DNA of 64,000 bases from Ascarosepion bandense (Eukaryota > Mollusca > Cephalopoda > Sepiida > Sepiidae), in NCBI GenBank assembly GCA_037127315.1, contig JBBBDQ010001616.1:87501-151500 (forward strand), given 5' to 3'. A program made the translations under genes and the position numbers. The stretch's first letter is position 1; each line of letters opens with the position of its first letter. Under the pieces are notes generated by a model, which was given only the letters and a program-made list of their open reading frames with translations, was not told the origin of the DNA and ran no database searches. Positions 30,491 to 42,204 of the stretch are shown piece by piece.

Positions 30491-30778
30491 ATAAATGTAA
30501 ACTTATTTATAAATGGAATTTTGTGTGTCTGTGTGTGTCCGTTACATATAGACACCGAAACGGCTGAACCGATTTTCTTGAAAACTTACACAGTTGTACT
30601 ATAAGCGTCTGCGAGTGTTCTTAGCTAGGTTTTGTGTCGATGTACCCTCGATAAATATCAAAAATCGATAATCGAAAAAATCGGGTTATAGAAGGCGTGG
30701 TCCAATTTTCATCAAATTTGATACACTCATAGACAAAGACATAAGAAACGATATTCAGAAGTTTCAATATATATATTG

Positions 30779-31005
30779 TAATGAATTATTTTGAACATTA
30801 TTTTTACCGATACTCGTATTTAAGTAGATATTCTGTTTTTTAATTAAATAGTATTTTATATTTATATCTACTGGTCTGATCATTTTACGATAAATTTTAA
30901 TCAGGCCGGTAGATATAAATATAAAATACTGTTTAATTAAAAAACAGAATATCTACTTAAATACGAGTATCGGTAAAAATAATGTTCAAAATAATTCATT
31001 ACAAA
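30779..31005. repeat. Palindrome of the AGGCCGGTAGATA module
   Basis: Left arm (30,779-30,888) and right arm (30,896-31,005) are reverse complements centred near 30,892, where the core reads GATAAATTTTAATCA. Compare 32,287-32,712, where tRNA-like arms occupy the centre. Confidence 0.88.
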
Positions 31006-31062
31006 TTGTCGGTTGCTTATAACCAAGTTTCGTTAAAATTCGTTAATTTCCGTAACATGTTT

Positions 31063-31130
<68 letters not shown>
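31063..31130. repeat. (CA)n(TA)n
   Basis: Compound microsatellite. Confidence 0.95.
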
Positions 31131-31134
<4 letters not shown>

Positions 31135-31317
31135 CAAGATGTTTGTGTGTGTGTCTGTATGTCCTTTATACAAATCCACATTTTTTATCTGATTCTCACC
31201 AAACTTCACACAAATATTCTTTAGGCTGAGTCTGAGCTTCATGGACCATGAATTAGTTTTAAAGATTTCATTACACCCGAGCAACGCCGGGCTATACTGC
31301 TAGTATTAACTAAAGCT

Positions 31318-31480
31318 AAAACATGTAAATCGTTACAAAAAATATGTTTCCTTTGCTTACAAGAAAAATCCATATATTAAAATTTTCAAAATCTTACTTA
31401 TTGAACCAACGTAATGAAATCACTGATTTTTGCAACCATATCATCTTTCATACCCTTAAATTAATAATCAGAAATTATCT
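31318..31480 (+). pseudogene. PLE C-terminal fragment
   Basis: Plus strand in two frames: ICFLCLQEKSIY then FSKSYLLNQRNEITDFCNH, the same CX2CXXEK...LLNXRNE...CXH pattern as at 28.9 kb. It starts just after the Helitron terminus. Confidence 0.7.
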
Positions 31481-31850
31481 CAAATTTATGACAATATTTG
31501 CACTAATTGCTCATTTTATAACAAAAAAATTTAGCTTATTAAACTGGCATTTTTTCTAATTACTATTATTCTTTAATTTGTACTTATGAATAAATCACAT
31601 TAATGATTTATCTTTATTTGTATTTAATTTTTTTTATTTTATTGTTTATCATAATTCTTATCTTTTATGTTGGTTTTTATTAACTTATATTTACTTTATT
31701 TTAGTTTATTTTATCTTTTGCAACATTTGAATTTTTCTCTGCTAGTCTTTCCTTTTTCTTTCTTTTCTCACTTGTCTCATGTCTTTTCTCCTTTTTCCAT
31801 TTTATCTACTTAATTTTTATACGATCAGACTGACATACATAGAAAAATAG
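31481..31850. other. Unassigned T-rich sequence
   Basis: No gene seen. Confidence 0.4.
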
Positions 31851-31854
31851 TTTG

Positions 31855-32157
31855 ATAGTCAGTTAATTATACTAGATACACGCTTGGGCGCTCATGTCTC
31901 GAAAGAGACATGACTGACTGGGAAGAAGGTTATCCCGCAGTAGGTTGCCATTGCTTTCTGCGGTAGACTGGTTGCCGACCAAGGCTACAGAACCCAATCT
32001 GTCCTAGTATTTAACCCATAACTGGAAGGAAGAGACAGATTAATACCTTTCCCAAGGGTATTTGCGCGTAAGTGAATGCAATGAATTCAGCTAGAATTCG
32101 AAATCGGCTCCCCGATTTCTCGTTCCGAGCCTATATCCACTGCACCATAACGCACAG
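31855..32157 (-). mobile_element. SINE-A, full length
   Basis: Minus strand head GTGCAGTGGATATAGGCTCGG and GATTTCGAATTCTAG-like B box, body with GTCTCTTTCGAGACATGA, end CTAGTATAATTAACTGACT. Confidence 0.85.
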
Positions 32158-32199
32158 TTTCATAGATGTGACAAAATTAGACCGATTTCGATATCGTGT

Positions 32200-32201
<2 letters not shown>

Positions 32202-32290
<89 letters not shown>
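32202..32290. repeat. (CA)n(TA)n
   Basis: Compound microsatellite running into a palindrome. Confidence 0.95.
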
Positions 32291-32712
32291 TGAAATTATT
32301 TGTTTGAACATTATATTTAGTTGATAGTCGTATTTAAGTATATGTTCTGTTTTTAATCAAATAGTATATTTATTTTTCTCAGCCTTTGCGATAAATTTTG
32401 TACAAAAATGTGCGTCATTCGGCAGGATTCGAACCTGAAACCTCTATCAACAGAGGGGAAGCCAATAATTGATCTGGCGCGTCCTAGATACTACGGTATC
32501 ATTCGTGGTCTAAGACACACCAGATCAATTGAAGATTTCCCCTTTGTTGATAGGTTGCAGATTCGAATCATGCCGAATGGCCTACATTTTCATTCAAAAT
32601 TTATCGTAAATAATCAGTCCGCTAGAAATAAATATAATGTTTGATTAAAAACAAAATATCTACTCAAATACAAGTATCGACTAAAAATAATGGTCCAACA
32701 AATAATTTCAAT
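32287..32712. repeat. 425-bp palindromic foldback with tRNA-like arms
   Basis: Outer arms are the AGGCCGGTAGATA module in opposite orientations. Inner arms 32,408-32,480 and 32,520-32,600 are tRNA-like: TCGGCAGGATTCGAACCTG on the left and CAGATTCGAATCATGCCGA on the right, each with a B box, both pointing inward in opposite senses. The centre lies near 32,500. The same half-structure is at 421-550. The presence of pol III B boxes in both arms is unusual for a foldback transposon. Confidence 0.82.
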
Positions 32713-32765
32713 AGGTCAAAACGATTTCGTTAATAGTCATGGCTTAAAGCGTAGGATATGTATAT

Positions 32766-33030
<265 letters not shown>

Positions 33031-33085
33031 ATGAATGAGCAATCTATCATATATATATGATAACTAAATGAGTGATCTATTTATC

Positions 33086-33135
<50 letters not shown>

Positions 33136-33236
33136 CATCGTATATACAAACAGAATGAAATAGATATATAGATAGGGAGCGAAGAAGAAGAAGAAGAAGA
33201 AGAAGAAGAAGAAGAAGAAGAAGAAGAAGAAGAAGA
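33086..33236. repeat. (GATA)n and (GAA)n
   Basis: GATA at 33,086-33,136 and GAA at 33,183-33,236. Between here and 33,725 nothing else is recognised. Confidence 0.95.
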
Positions 33237-33724
33237 ATTTGATCGGCGTATAGGAAACACAATTTTTTGTTATTTATTGTATACGAAGAGAAAGAGATTT
33301 TGATAAGAATGGTCACAGTCGGTTATATTTACGACGTAGAAAGGATTGGTATGCACTTAGGTTCAAGTCAAAGTAAGAAAGATAATCTACCCCAATGTAA
33401 GAAAGGAACGATATAAGTAAAGACTGTGGGCTATTTGGGGTAGAAGTAGAGAAAGAAAGGTATTTGCGCACGGAAATAGGATGGGTTATATTGAAAAGAA
33501 ATGACAAGTATATCAGGAGAAATGAAAAATTTCTTGGTTACAACGAATGTTGCGCGTCACATTTAGTCTCGAAAATAGGACAGTGTGGTATTTGGCACAA
33601 ATGAATACAGAGCGAGGTGTTTTCTGTAAAGCAAACACAATTAGGCATATTTAACAAAACAAAAACAAAAGAATCATTGACTCGTCCTTGAATTAAGATG
33701 AAATTAAACAGTTTTTATGTGCGT

Positions 33725-33872
33725 GAATTCCTTGCATTCACTTACGCGCAAATATCCTTGGGAAAGGTATTAATCCGTCTCTTCCCTCCAGTAATGGGTT
33801 AGATAAAAGGATAGATTGAGTTCTATAGCCTTGGCTGGCAACCAGTCTACCACAGAAAGTAATGGTTAGCTA
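33725..33872 (+). mobile_element. SINE-A body fragment
   Basis: Starts GAATTCCTTGCATTCAC, ends within GGTTAGCTACTG; no head or 3' end. Confidence 0.8.
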
Positions 33873-33902
33873 CTGTGTTGTGGGATCTTACTTTTTCCAT
33901 GA

Positions 33903-34120
33903 TAAAATCCGCTTCTTTTCTCGCACTTCCCGCCTGTGAAATTCCCTTCCATTTATTTGCTTTCCCGACGGCTATAATCTCCAAGAATTTAAATGTAAAG
34001 TCAATAGTCATCTCCCATCTCACTAACCTTCATCTTTCCTCTCATGCTCCTTTCTCCGTCCACTCCAATCATCAGTATTCTCATCCTTTTCTTACCCACT
34101 TCCTGACACTCCCTATTGTT
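33903..34120 (+). pseudogene. LINE family J 3' fragment (arm of inverted pair)
   Basis: CTTCTTTTCTCGCACTTCCC onward codes the FFSRTSXLWNSLP-like C-terminus, followed by one copy of the 106-bp UTR unit. It meets an opposite-orientation copy at 34,121. Confidence 0.82.
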
Positions 34121-35045
34121 GTGCAGGGGGTTACATAGGAGGAAAGTTATGAGAAAGGGTGACAGGTTACAGGGTGTGTCAGGAAGTGGGGAAGAAAAGG
34201 ATGAGAATACTGATGAGAGTGGAGTGGCCAGAGAAAGGAGCATGAGAGAGAGGATTCAGGTTAGTGAGGTAGGAGATGACTATTGACTTTACATTTGAAT
34301 TCTTGAAGAGTGTAACTATCGGGAAAGCAAGTAAACGGAGGGGAATTCCACAGTTGGGAAGTGCGAGAAAAGAAGCTGTTGGAGTAGCATTTGCGTTTAC
34401 ATTTTATTGATTTCGCAGGAAAAGGGTGGGACCTATTTGCTAATCTTGTTGCTCGAGTAAATTCATATATAGGGGGCACCAGTAAGCTAAGCTCATCGGA
34501 GCAGAAGCCGTGAAAGTATTTGTAGAAGAGACACAGGGAAGCCACATTGCACCGGTGAGAAAGTGACTATATCTGAGCTGCCAAGTCGGGATCGATCACA
34601 TTACAGATTCTCCGTTGGATTCGGTCGAGGACTCCTAGGTGGATAGCAGGAGCATCCGATCAGATATGGCAGCAGTATTCTATGCACGTGCGGATGGTAG
34701 ATTTATATATGTGTAAGGTTGTCACAAACGGGAAAAACTTCCTGGCTCTACACAACAAACCGACCTTCTTGGCAGCGGATTTAGCAATGGATTCTATCTA
34801 GTCATTCCACTTGAGGTCTGTTGTGAGAGTTAACCCGAGAAGGCGCAGTGTTTTGCTTTCAGGGAGACTAGTCTGATCTATGCTAATGGGTGGGGGAAGG
34901 AGCGATTGTATATGATGGTTAATAGATAACAGTTTCGTTTTGGAAGCAGTAAAATTCGAGAGCCATTACTTACCCCAGTCCGCCACGGATTGGAGGTCCT
35001 TTTCAAGCTCGGCAACGAGGTTTGCTTTGTCAGCCTCGGCAGATT
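34121..35045 (-). pseudogene. LINE family J C-terminal half, minus arm of inverted pair
   Basis: The 94-codon frame (34,545-34,261) reads SLCLFYKYFHGFCSDELSLL, RATRLANRSHPF and FFSRTSQLWNSPP, typical of CR1/jockey-like C-termini. Upstream (to 35,045) stop-broken text continues the RT/thumb. Its 3' UTR joins 33,903-34,120 tail to tail. Confidence 0.87.
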
Positions 35046-35056
35046 TTATTCATTCA

Positions 35057-35057
<1 letters not shown>

Positions 35058-35101
<44 letters not shown>
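35058..35101. repeat. (GT)n
   Basis: GT dinucleotide tract. Confidence 0.95.
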
Positions 35102-35103
<2 letters not shown>

Positions 35104-35214
35104 CAAGCTAGAAAGTCTACTGAATGATAAATAACCTAAACAGAGGTTGAAAAATGAAATAGTAATCTTTATGACATTAACAAAATACAATACACACCAG
35201 CTTTTTGAAGTAGA

Positions 35215-36235
35215 TAACCACTGCTAGTGGTGAACTGCTAGACAGCAATCTAGATATTTACTGGTGCTCTCACTACGCAGCAGATGTGACACAAGGTCAC
35301 TATTATGGTTGATATATCGGCAGAACCGTAAAATAAAGTCCAAGACTCATCCGCTCTTCCGCTTTTGGGAACGCCTCAAGCACCGGGCAATAAATTTAGT
35401 CCCCTGCTGGAGAGGTAAAGCTTGGGGAGCATAGATTTTTATATCGATAGACAGCAATATAGATATTTAGCTACCTCCCCACTTGAGCCAAAATGTGGCA
35501 CAAGGCTCCTCAGGATGTGCGTTATGGTACAGTGGATATCGGCTCGGAACGAGAAATCGGGGAGCCGAGTTCGAATTCTAGTTGAATCCATTGTATTCAC
35601 TTACGCACAAATACCCTTGGGAAAGGTATTAATCCGTCTCTTCCTTCCAGTTATGGGTTAAATAGCAAGACAGACTGGGTTTTGTAGCCTTGGTCGGCAA
35701 CCGGTCTACCGCAGAAAGCAATGGCAACCTACTGCGGGATAATCTTCTGCCTAGTCAGTCATGTCTCTTTCGAGACATGATCGCCCAAGCGTGTATCACG
35801 TATGGCACTTAACTGACTGAATCTTAGCCACATAGCTCGGGCAAAAATTAAATATCTACTTTTTCTCAGGTAAGATTCTACCCTTCGGCAAAGCCTCGTC
35901 TAGATTACTTTCTGTCCGAAGGCTGAGAGTGCGATAATGTCAGAATTGTGTTCGAGCAACGTTAATCGCTAGGCTGCAATATAGATATTTATCTGCCTCC
36001 CCATAAAAATGTGGCACAGGGCCTTTTTAATGTTGGTATTCCGTACCATATAGCTTGGGCAAAAATTAACTAATATTCCCCAGATGGAGGAATCGGCGGG
36101 GCCTCAATTGGGTTAGTCTTTGCTTGAAGGCCGAGAGCCCGACAATGTCAGAATTGCTTCCCAGCTAATTCAATCACTAGTCGGTAATATAAACCTCCTC
36201 CCTCGCAATGGTGTCCAACGTATTTTTGAGGACTG
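35215..36235 (+). repeat. Satellite-like tandem repeat interrupted by SINE-A
   Basis: Units share GCAATATAGATATTTAGC, ACTTGAGCCAAAATGTGGC, CATATAGCTCGGGCAAAAATT and AAGGCTGAGAGTGCGATAATG in the same order. Partial units occur at about 35,240, 35,450, 35,830-36,020 and 36,030-36,200. No coding capacity. Confidence 0.72.
35517..35822 (+). mobile_element. SINE-A, full length, inside the satellite-like repeat
   Basis: Head TACAGTGGATATCGGCTCGG, B box GAGTTCGAATTC, body, terminal GGCACTTAACTGACTGA. One of the best-preserved copies. Confidence 0.9.
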
Positions 36236-36394
36236 GGACATATCCATTGATGTTCATAGGCACGTATATAACAACATGTCTAATGGAAAATAAATCGGGG
36301 ACTAAGAAATGTACAGCGATAAAGGAAAGTTAGAACAGAAATGATGAAGCAGATATGAAAGTAAAAGAATTAATACCTGAAAAGGGAATTTCTT

Positions 36395-37000
36395 CTTCAT
36401 GTGCCGAGTCCTTTCAGGACGTAGGCGATCATGGACTTTCACTTGGCTCTGTCTCTTGTCTCTCTCAATATTTTTTTCTTTTGGTATCTCTAAGCTCCGC
36501 TCCGGCTTTAATTTGCTCAGACCTAAAATGTACGTTTCGCGCTGCTTTCCCCTGTCTCTTCTCAGACTTGTGAGTATCAAGTTCTCCAGGCCCTCCTTCG
36601 TCAGTACGTGCCCCAGGAACCTCATTTGTCTCCTCCTGATATTTAGTAGGAATTTTCTTCTCGTTTGCGTCCTGTCTAACACCTCATCGTTGCACACGTG
36701 CTGCGTCCATGGTATCCTCAGCATCCTTCTGTAAAACCACATTTCTGCTTCCTCAAGCCTCTCTTTCATCTTTGATGAGATTGTCCAGCATTCACTTCCA
36801 TACAGAAGAACAGATATCACATGGTAATCCAGCACTCTTTTCTTTGTTTCTAATGAGATTTTCCTGTCTTTTAGTACTCTGGTTAGCTTCTGAAATGCGT
36901 CTTTGGCTCTGCCAATGTGTCTTTGGATCTCCATGTAGCACCTTCCATCCTCTGTCAAAACACTTCCCAGGTATTTAAATTTCTTTGCTTGTTTAACAGG
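36395..37000 (-). pseudogene. LINE family R 3' region, divergent subfamily
   Basis: The minus frame from about 37,000 reads KFKYLGSVLTEDGRCYMEI, AKDAFQKLTRVLKDRKISLE, YGSECWTISSKMKERLEE, WFYRRMLRIPWTQHVCNDEV, RRRQMRFLGHVLTKEGLEN. Substitutions relative to other copies (LRIPWTQHV, RRQMRFLGHV) suggest a separate subfamily. Stops appear after about residue 180. Confidence 0.87.
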
Positions 37001-37076
37001 AACCGAATAGAAAAATAACGTACGGGCGAAATAAACAAACGACAACAAATGAAGTAAGAAAGAAAAAAAGAAGAAA

Positions 37077-38058
37077 GTTTCGTGGGATCTCCCCTTTTTC
37101 TATGATGGACTCGACTTAAGTATATATATATATACTCTTGCCATAGTGAGATACGTGAGTTAACGGAGATTACCGGTACTGATCCGTAAGTTACCGAACG
37201 ATACCGAAGTACACAGAGAATTCCGCCAGTTGGCATAGTAGCTCTGAGCTCCACTCAGCCAGAATAGTATTACACGGATATACTAATTCCACCACGGCCT
37301 CACTTCAAAGACTTGTATACATGTATTCCTTACTAATCGTATTCCTGGATTACTAACTTGCGTTTCAGTTGTATCTTTACGTTTAATATAACCTATTTTT
37401 CTATCTCAAATTTCTGTTTAACTTTTGCTGTTCATTATTTTGCTCTGTGCGACTTTTTCTTTTGCCAATGTTCAAGTGGACGCAATTTAAAGGCTTGGAG
37501 ACCATCAAGAGGGCCGTAATAAGAAATCTGAGAGGTATCTAAGAAAAAAGCTTCCAGTAGTACATAGAACCGTACCAGAGAAGGATGGTAAAGAGCATTA
37601 TACTTAAGGGGGCTTATATTGAAATATTGAAAGGGAATCCATGTAGTTTGTTGTTTAAAATTGAAATAAATTGACTGTGACACCAGTCCCGTTACTTTCT
37701 GTTGTGGGATCTCCCCTTTTTCTATGATAATGGACTCTACTTGAGTAGACATATACTCCTGCCAGAGTGAGATACGTCAGTTACAGTCCGAGTACCGTAA
37801 GAGTCCGTAAGTTACCGAGAGAATAGTCATAGTATCTCTGAGTTCAATTCAGCCAGAATAGTATTACACGGACATACTAATTCCAACACGCCTTCACTTC
37901 AAAGACTTGTATACATATATTCCTTACTAATCGTATTCCTGGATTACTAACCTACGCTCCAGTTGTATCTTTACGTTTAATATAACCTATTTTTCTATCT
38001 CAAATATCTGTTTTGTTGTTCATTATTTTGTGTGATTCCTCACCCGGAATCCACAACA
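37077..38058 (+). mobile_element. LTR-retrotransposon relic: two LTRs with a 260-bp interior
   Basis: The second LTR (37,700-38,058) begins TGTTGTGGGATCTCCCC and ends GGAATCCACAACA, giving TG...CA ends and inverted TGTTGTGGAT/ATCCACAACA. The first (37,077 to about 37,440) is collinear: TATGATGGACTCGACTT, AGTGAGATACGTGAGTTA, CAGCCAGAATAGTATTACAC, TATCTTTACGTTTAATATAA. The interior is far too short for gag-pol, so this is a deletion derivative or TRIM-like. A plus or minus coding function for the interior was not recognised. Confidence 0.8.
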
Positions 38059-38059
38059 G

Positions 38060-39090
38060 AGAGAATGGGTGAAATTGAAAAACAAAGTAAAAATCAAACT
38101 AATGAAGAAAGAAAGAGAAAAAAAGAATAAAGGAGTAAAATTAAGAAAAATGTAAGAAAGAAAAAAAGAAAGAAAGAAAGAAATAAAGAAAGAGGGACAA
38201 AAACTAATAAAGAAAAAAAGGAAAGGAAAGAAAAAAGAAAAAGAGTGAAATAATAAAAGAAAGTAGCAAACAACCAAACGAAGAAAAACGAAAAGGTGAA
38301 AGAAATGAAAAAAGAAAAAGGAAGAAGTAAAATAAAGAAAAAATTGACAGCCAAATGAAAACAAAAAATGAAAGACGGGCTAAAATTATAAAAAGATGAA
38401 AGAAATAAAAAGGGGGTAAAATAAAGAAAGAAAGAAACAAATAAACAGATGAAAAAAAGAAAAATTGAAAGAGATTAATGAAAGAAAGACAGTTACAAAC
38501 AAAAGGAAAAAGAAAGAGTTGAAATTAAGAACAAGAAAAAGGCAAAGAAAAAAACGAAGATAAGAAAATTAAGAAAGAAACAAACAAAAATCAAGGTAAA
38601 AAAAGAAAAAAATGGAAGAATTATACAAAAAAGAAAATAACAAGAAAGATTTGTCTAAATTAAGAACAAAAAAACGAAAATAAGATAATTAAGAAAGAAA
38701 CAAACAAAAATGAAGATAAAAAAAGAAAAAATGAAAGAATTAAACAAAGCGAAAATAAAAAATAAAGAATTTTTTAAATTAAAAACAAAAAAATCGAAAG
38801 TAGATAATTAAGAAAGAAAGAAACAAAAATCAAGGTAAAAAAAGAAAAAAATGGAAGAATTATACAAAAATGAAAATAAAAAAGAAAGAAGAGGTGAAAG
38901 TACGAAAGAAAGAAACAGACAAACAAAAAAGGGGTGAAATTAATAAGAAAATAAAAAATAAAGACAAAATGAAAGAACTAAAGAAAATAATTCAAAAAAT
39001 GAATAAGAAACAAAATAATATCAGCAAAAGAATAAAAAAAAAAGAAATAAAAAATATAAACCTCCGAAAAAAGAAGAAAAGAAACTGATG
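38060..39090 (+). repeat. 1-kb polypurine (GAAA-rich) tract
   Basis: Nearly all A and G on the plus strand, with scattered T, mostly variants of GAAAGAAA and AAAGAAAAA. It starts right after the LTR end. Long F/S-rich minus-strand and K-rich plus-strand open frames here are compositional artefacts. Confidence 0.92.
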
Positions 39091-40135
39091 AATTATGGCT
39101 AACTTAGAAATTTATGGAATATATCCTACAATTATTATGTTGAGCGTACATCGGTATCTTGCAATACAATGTCTAAATGTCATTTCAAAAGAATCATAGA
39201 TTAATCAAAACATCTTAAAAAATTCCGATGCAAATGCGTAGGAATGAATAAATAACTTAGATTCAAATAAAGAAAAAGAACGACAATTTAAGTATTTATA
39301 TCATGCTATAGGCTGGATGTAAAATATAGAATTAAGTGCTGTTTCATTTATAATGACTGGTTCTAGGTAAACCATACAAAAGAGATTGGCTAAATTCCCT
39401 ATTTAAAGGCACAATTAAAACTTTTCTTGAAATTTACTTCTTTTGGAGACCGTCGTCCAAATTGTAAAATGCAGAATAAAGGAATAATAATTGGAGCCTT
39501 GCAACTGATTTCGCCTCAGATCTTGCGCATACAGTTTCGTTCGAACTCAACCTTGCCAGACTCACTGTCTTCGAACGGAAAGAAACCCAGACGTGATTTT
39601 TGACTGGGTAAAAACAGACAAGATCCCATCCTGCTTTATGCAGTATCTACGGTAAGTTTTTGCCCGAGCTTAAGGGCTAAGAATCTCATGTTTAAAAAAA
39701 ACCTTGTCCTGTTCTCGATTCGTTGCCATAATATCTTGGTCGGTGTGGAATTTTGCAATGAAGTGTATTTTGATCTGAGCAACGCAGAAGTCGTTGTAAG
39801 GTTTGAGAAAAATTGGTATTGTTTTAAAATGTCAAATAAGTGGAAAAATACACGTGTGGATTTGGAGTTTATTTTCATTATCGCGGGGTAGAAGTGTCAG
39901 CGCCTGAGGCAAAATGTAGTGTCAGTAGAGCTGAAGGAACGTCAAGCTGACAGTTTGGAAATGTTGAATTTTTGTAGTAATTGTCAGTTGGGGTTTTGAC
40001 AGTTTCAGTTTAGCAATTAAAGAGAAGGAACTGGCCTTCTGGATGGTCTGTCTTGTACGCGCGTGTGCTGACAGCCCAACCAAACCTCTTACTTCATGGC
40101 CAAGTTGCTGAAGACGATCGAAAAAAAATATTTTA
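39091..40135. other. Unassigned, relatively GC-richer; possible donor site
   Basis: No repeat copy in the window. A plus-strand open stretch ends TATCTACG|GTAAGT near 39,655, a consensus splice donor, preceded by text such as NPDVIFDWVKTDK. Not enough to call an exon. Confidence 0.3.
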
Positions 40136-40385
40136 TATCTAAACTTATTTATAAATGGAACTTTGTCTGTGTGTGTATGTGTGTGTGTGTCTGCGTGTGT
40201 GTGTATGTGTCCGTTACCTATAGACTCCGAAACGGTTGAACCGATTTTCTTGAAAATTTACACAGTTGCATTATAAGCGTCTGCGAGTGTTCTTAGCTAG
40301 ATTTTGTGTCGAGGTACCCCCGATAAATATCGAAAATCGATAATCGAAAAAATCGGTTTATAGAAGGAGTGGTCCGAATAGTGTA
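40136..40385 (+). mobile_element. Helitron-like element, 5' fragment
   Basis: TCTAAACTTATTTATAAATG, GT-rich leader, CCGAAACGGTTGAACCGATT, GGTTTATAGAAGGAGTGG; it lacks the CTAGT 3' end. Confidence 0.75.
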
Positions 40386-40619
40386 AATGCTACCTCATCT
40401 CAGAAATATAGACAAATAGAATGATTTATTAGTTAACGTCGTACAAATGGCAATAAAGACGAGGACAATAGTCGGAATAATGTAAATACTGTAAATACTA
40501 CCTCATCTCAAAAATATGGAGAAATACTAATAGCAAATGAAAACGCGATAATAATAACATGATGAAGATTTTGACATTCCACACGACATCAATTAAAAGG
40601 TTAGACAGTAAACCGTCAC

Positions 40620-41175
40620 TACAGTTGAATTCATTGCATTCACTTACGCACAAATACCCTTGGGAAAGGTATTAATCCGTCTCTTCCTTCCAGTTATGGG
40701 TTAAATAACAGGACAGATTTGGTTCTATAGCCTTGGCTGGCAACCAGTCTACCGCAAAAAGCAATGGCAACCTACTGCGGGATAATCTTCTTCCCAGTCA
40801 GTCATGGCTCTTTCGAGACATGATCGCCCAAGCGTGTTTCACGTATGGCACTTAACTGACTGAATAAACATAATAGTTGGAAACAATTAAAGCTTCTACT
40901 GGGCATAAAGTGGGGGATCGGTTATCTATTGTTTTGAAGTAATAAACCGATCCCCCACTAATTACTACTTAATAATATAATACATCTCTTCTCCCTCTAG
41001 CTATGAGTCAAATAATAGGACAGATTGGGTTCTATAGCTTTGATTGGCAACTAGTCTACCGTAGAAAGTAATGGCTACCTACTGCGGGATAATCTTCTGC
41101 CCAGTCAGTCATGGCTCTTTCGAGATATGATCGCCCAAGCGTGTTTCACGTATGGCACTTAACTGACTGACTGAC
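40620..41175 (+). mobile_element. SINE-A dimer with hairpin linker
   Basis: Unit 1 body 40,620-40,862, linker with GTGGGGGATCGGTT and AACCGATCCCCCAC (14 perfect pairs, 40,908-40,960), headless unit 2 from about 40,995 to CTTAACTGACTGACTG. Structure is collinear with 2,485-3,092 reversed. Confidence 0.85.
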
Positions 41176-41640
41176 GATAACAGTTATTCTATTTTTCTGA
41201 TGAACAGTTTTAAGATAGATATTTTTAAATTTCAACTGATAGTAGTTAAAGTTGCTTGGTTAATGGACGCCTAATGTTTCTTTATAAGGAAACAGCTATT
41301 GTTACCTTTATCATTAAAACTCAAGTTCTGCTGTGAAGTTGTTGTGGCGAAATCTTCGTCGCCATGTTGTTGTGACTTGTTAGGGTCAGGAAGAAAGGCA
41401 CGGAAACAAGAAGGTAGGTTCAAACAGTCCGTTAGAATAACAAGAACATATATACAATAATAAGTATTGGTAATCAGCAAAATAGAAGTATACGTCTGAA
41501 CGGTATAGTTACGCTGCGTCTTGATTGCCACTAAGCTGCGTCATAGGTGCGTTGCAGGTATGTAAATCACTCCGGTTATTATTTACAGGAGGAGGAAGAG
41601 TCCATTCTGTGTAGAAGGGCACCATAACAAGTTCATTCTA
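41176..41640. other. Unassigned
   Basis: No gene recognised; an 86-codon minus frame at 41,271-41,531 shows no domain. Confidence 0.35.
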
Positions 41641-42130
41641 GACTTCAAGTGTAACTCATATACAAACCATTCTTCAAGATGCTAGGAAAATGTTTGGCTC
41701 ATTCTGTTGAAGCTGGCAAATATCTTACTCGGGAATATTTTTTTTTTTTACAAAAGTTTGATTAGACCAAAGTTTTGAGCCTTGCTACCATATATGGTTG
41801 GCAGCTGTTCAATCATTGCATTCCATCCTTTGAAGAGTTCAACATGTTTAGGTGACCTTGTTAATCAGTTGTTTTAAACTCTGCACCCTCTTTCCACATA
41901 GATGCATTGTAGCAAGCCTTTCGCTACTCATTCGCTATTTCTATAGAAAATTTTCAGAGGAACTTCGCTCCTCTGACTTTAACAATTAGGACACACGATA
42001 CAACTTCCCCGGAGTTGAATCACCCTCATTATTTTTCATTCTAAATCTAAGTAGAAACTGGCGTTCAAATTTTTTTCTCCAAGGATTACTACATTGTAAA
42101 TTAAGCTCCCACTAAAATGAAATGGGTTAA
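41640..42130 (+). pseudogene. Degraded CR1/jockey-like LINE C-terminal region
   Basis: Stop-broken plus-strand text includes LATIYGWQLFNHCIPS, the LCNPLSTXMHCSKPF-like segment, and FRGTSLL followed by FHSKSK-like remains, in the order expected for a LINE C-terminus. Divergent from family J. Confidence 0.5.
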
Positions 42131-42204
42131 TCATTGATTCGCCATGTTCTTTTTAAAAAAGGAATAGATCAAAAGGAAGAAGAGAAGACAATCATCAAAA
42201 TATA

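Larger units (their letters stand above)
30497..31304 (+). mobile_element. Helitron-like non-autonomous element, interrupted by a foldback
   Basis: 5' part TAAACTTATTTATAAATGG, then a (GT)-rich leader, GACACCGAAACGGCTGAACC and CGGGTTATAGAAGG. 3' end CCCGAGCAACGCCGGGC (short hairpin) followed by TATACTGCTAGT, the CTRRT terminus of Helitrons. The palindrome at 30,779-31,050 and TA/CA tracts (31,063-31,130) lie inside. The 5' TC is eroded to TG. Confidence 0.72.

Noticed and set aside
38023..38440. F/S/L-rich minus-strand frames resembling membrane proteins
   Set aside because: Compositional artefact of the polypurine tract.
39480..39660. Exon ending at TATCTACG|GTAAGT
   Set aside because: Open stretch is short, has no acceptor I can support and no recognisable peptide; reported only as unassigned sequence.
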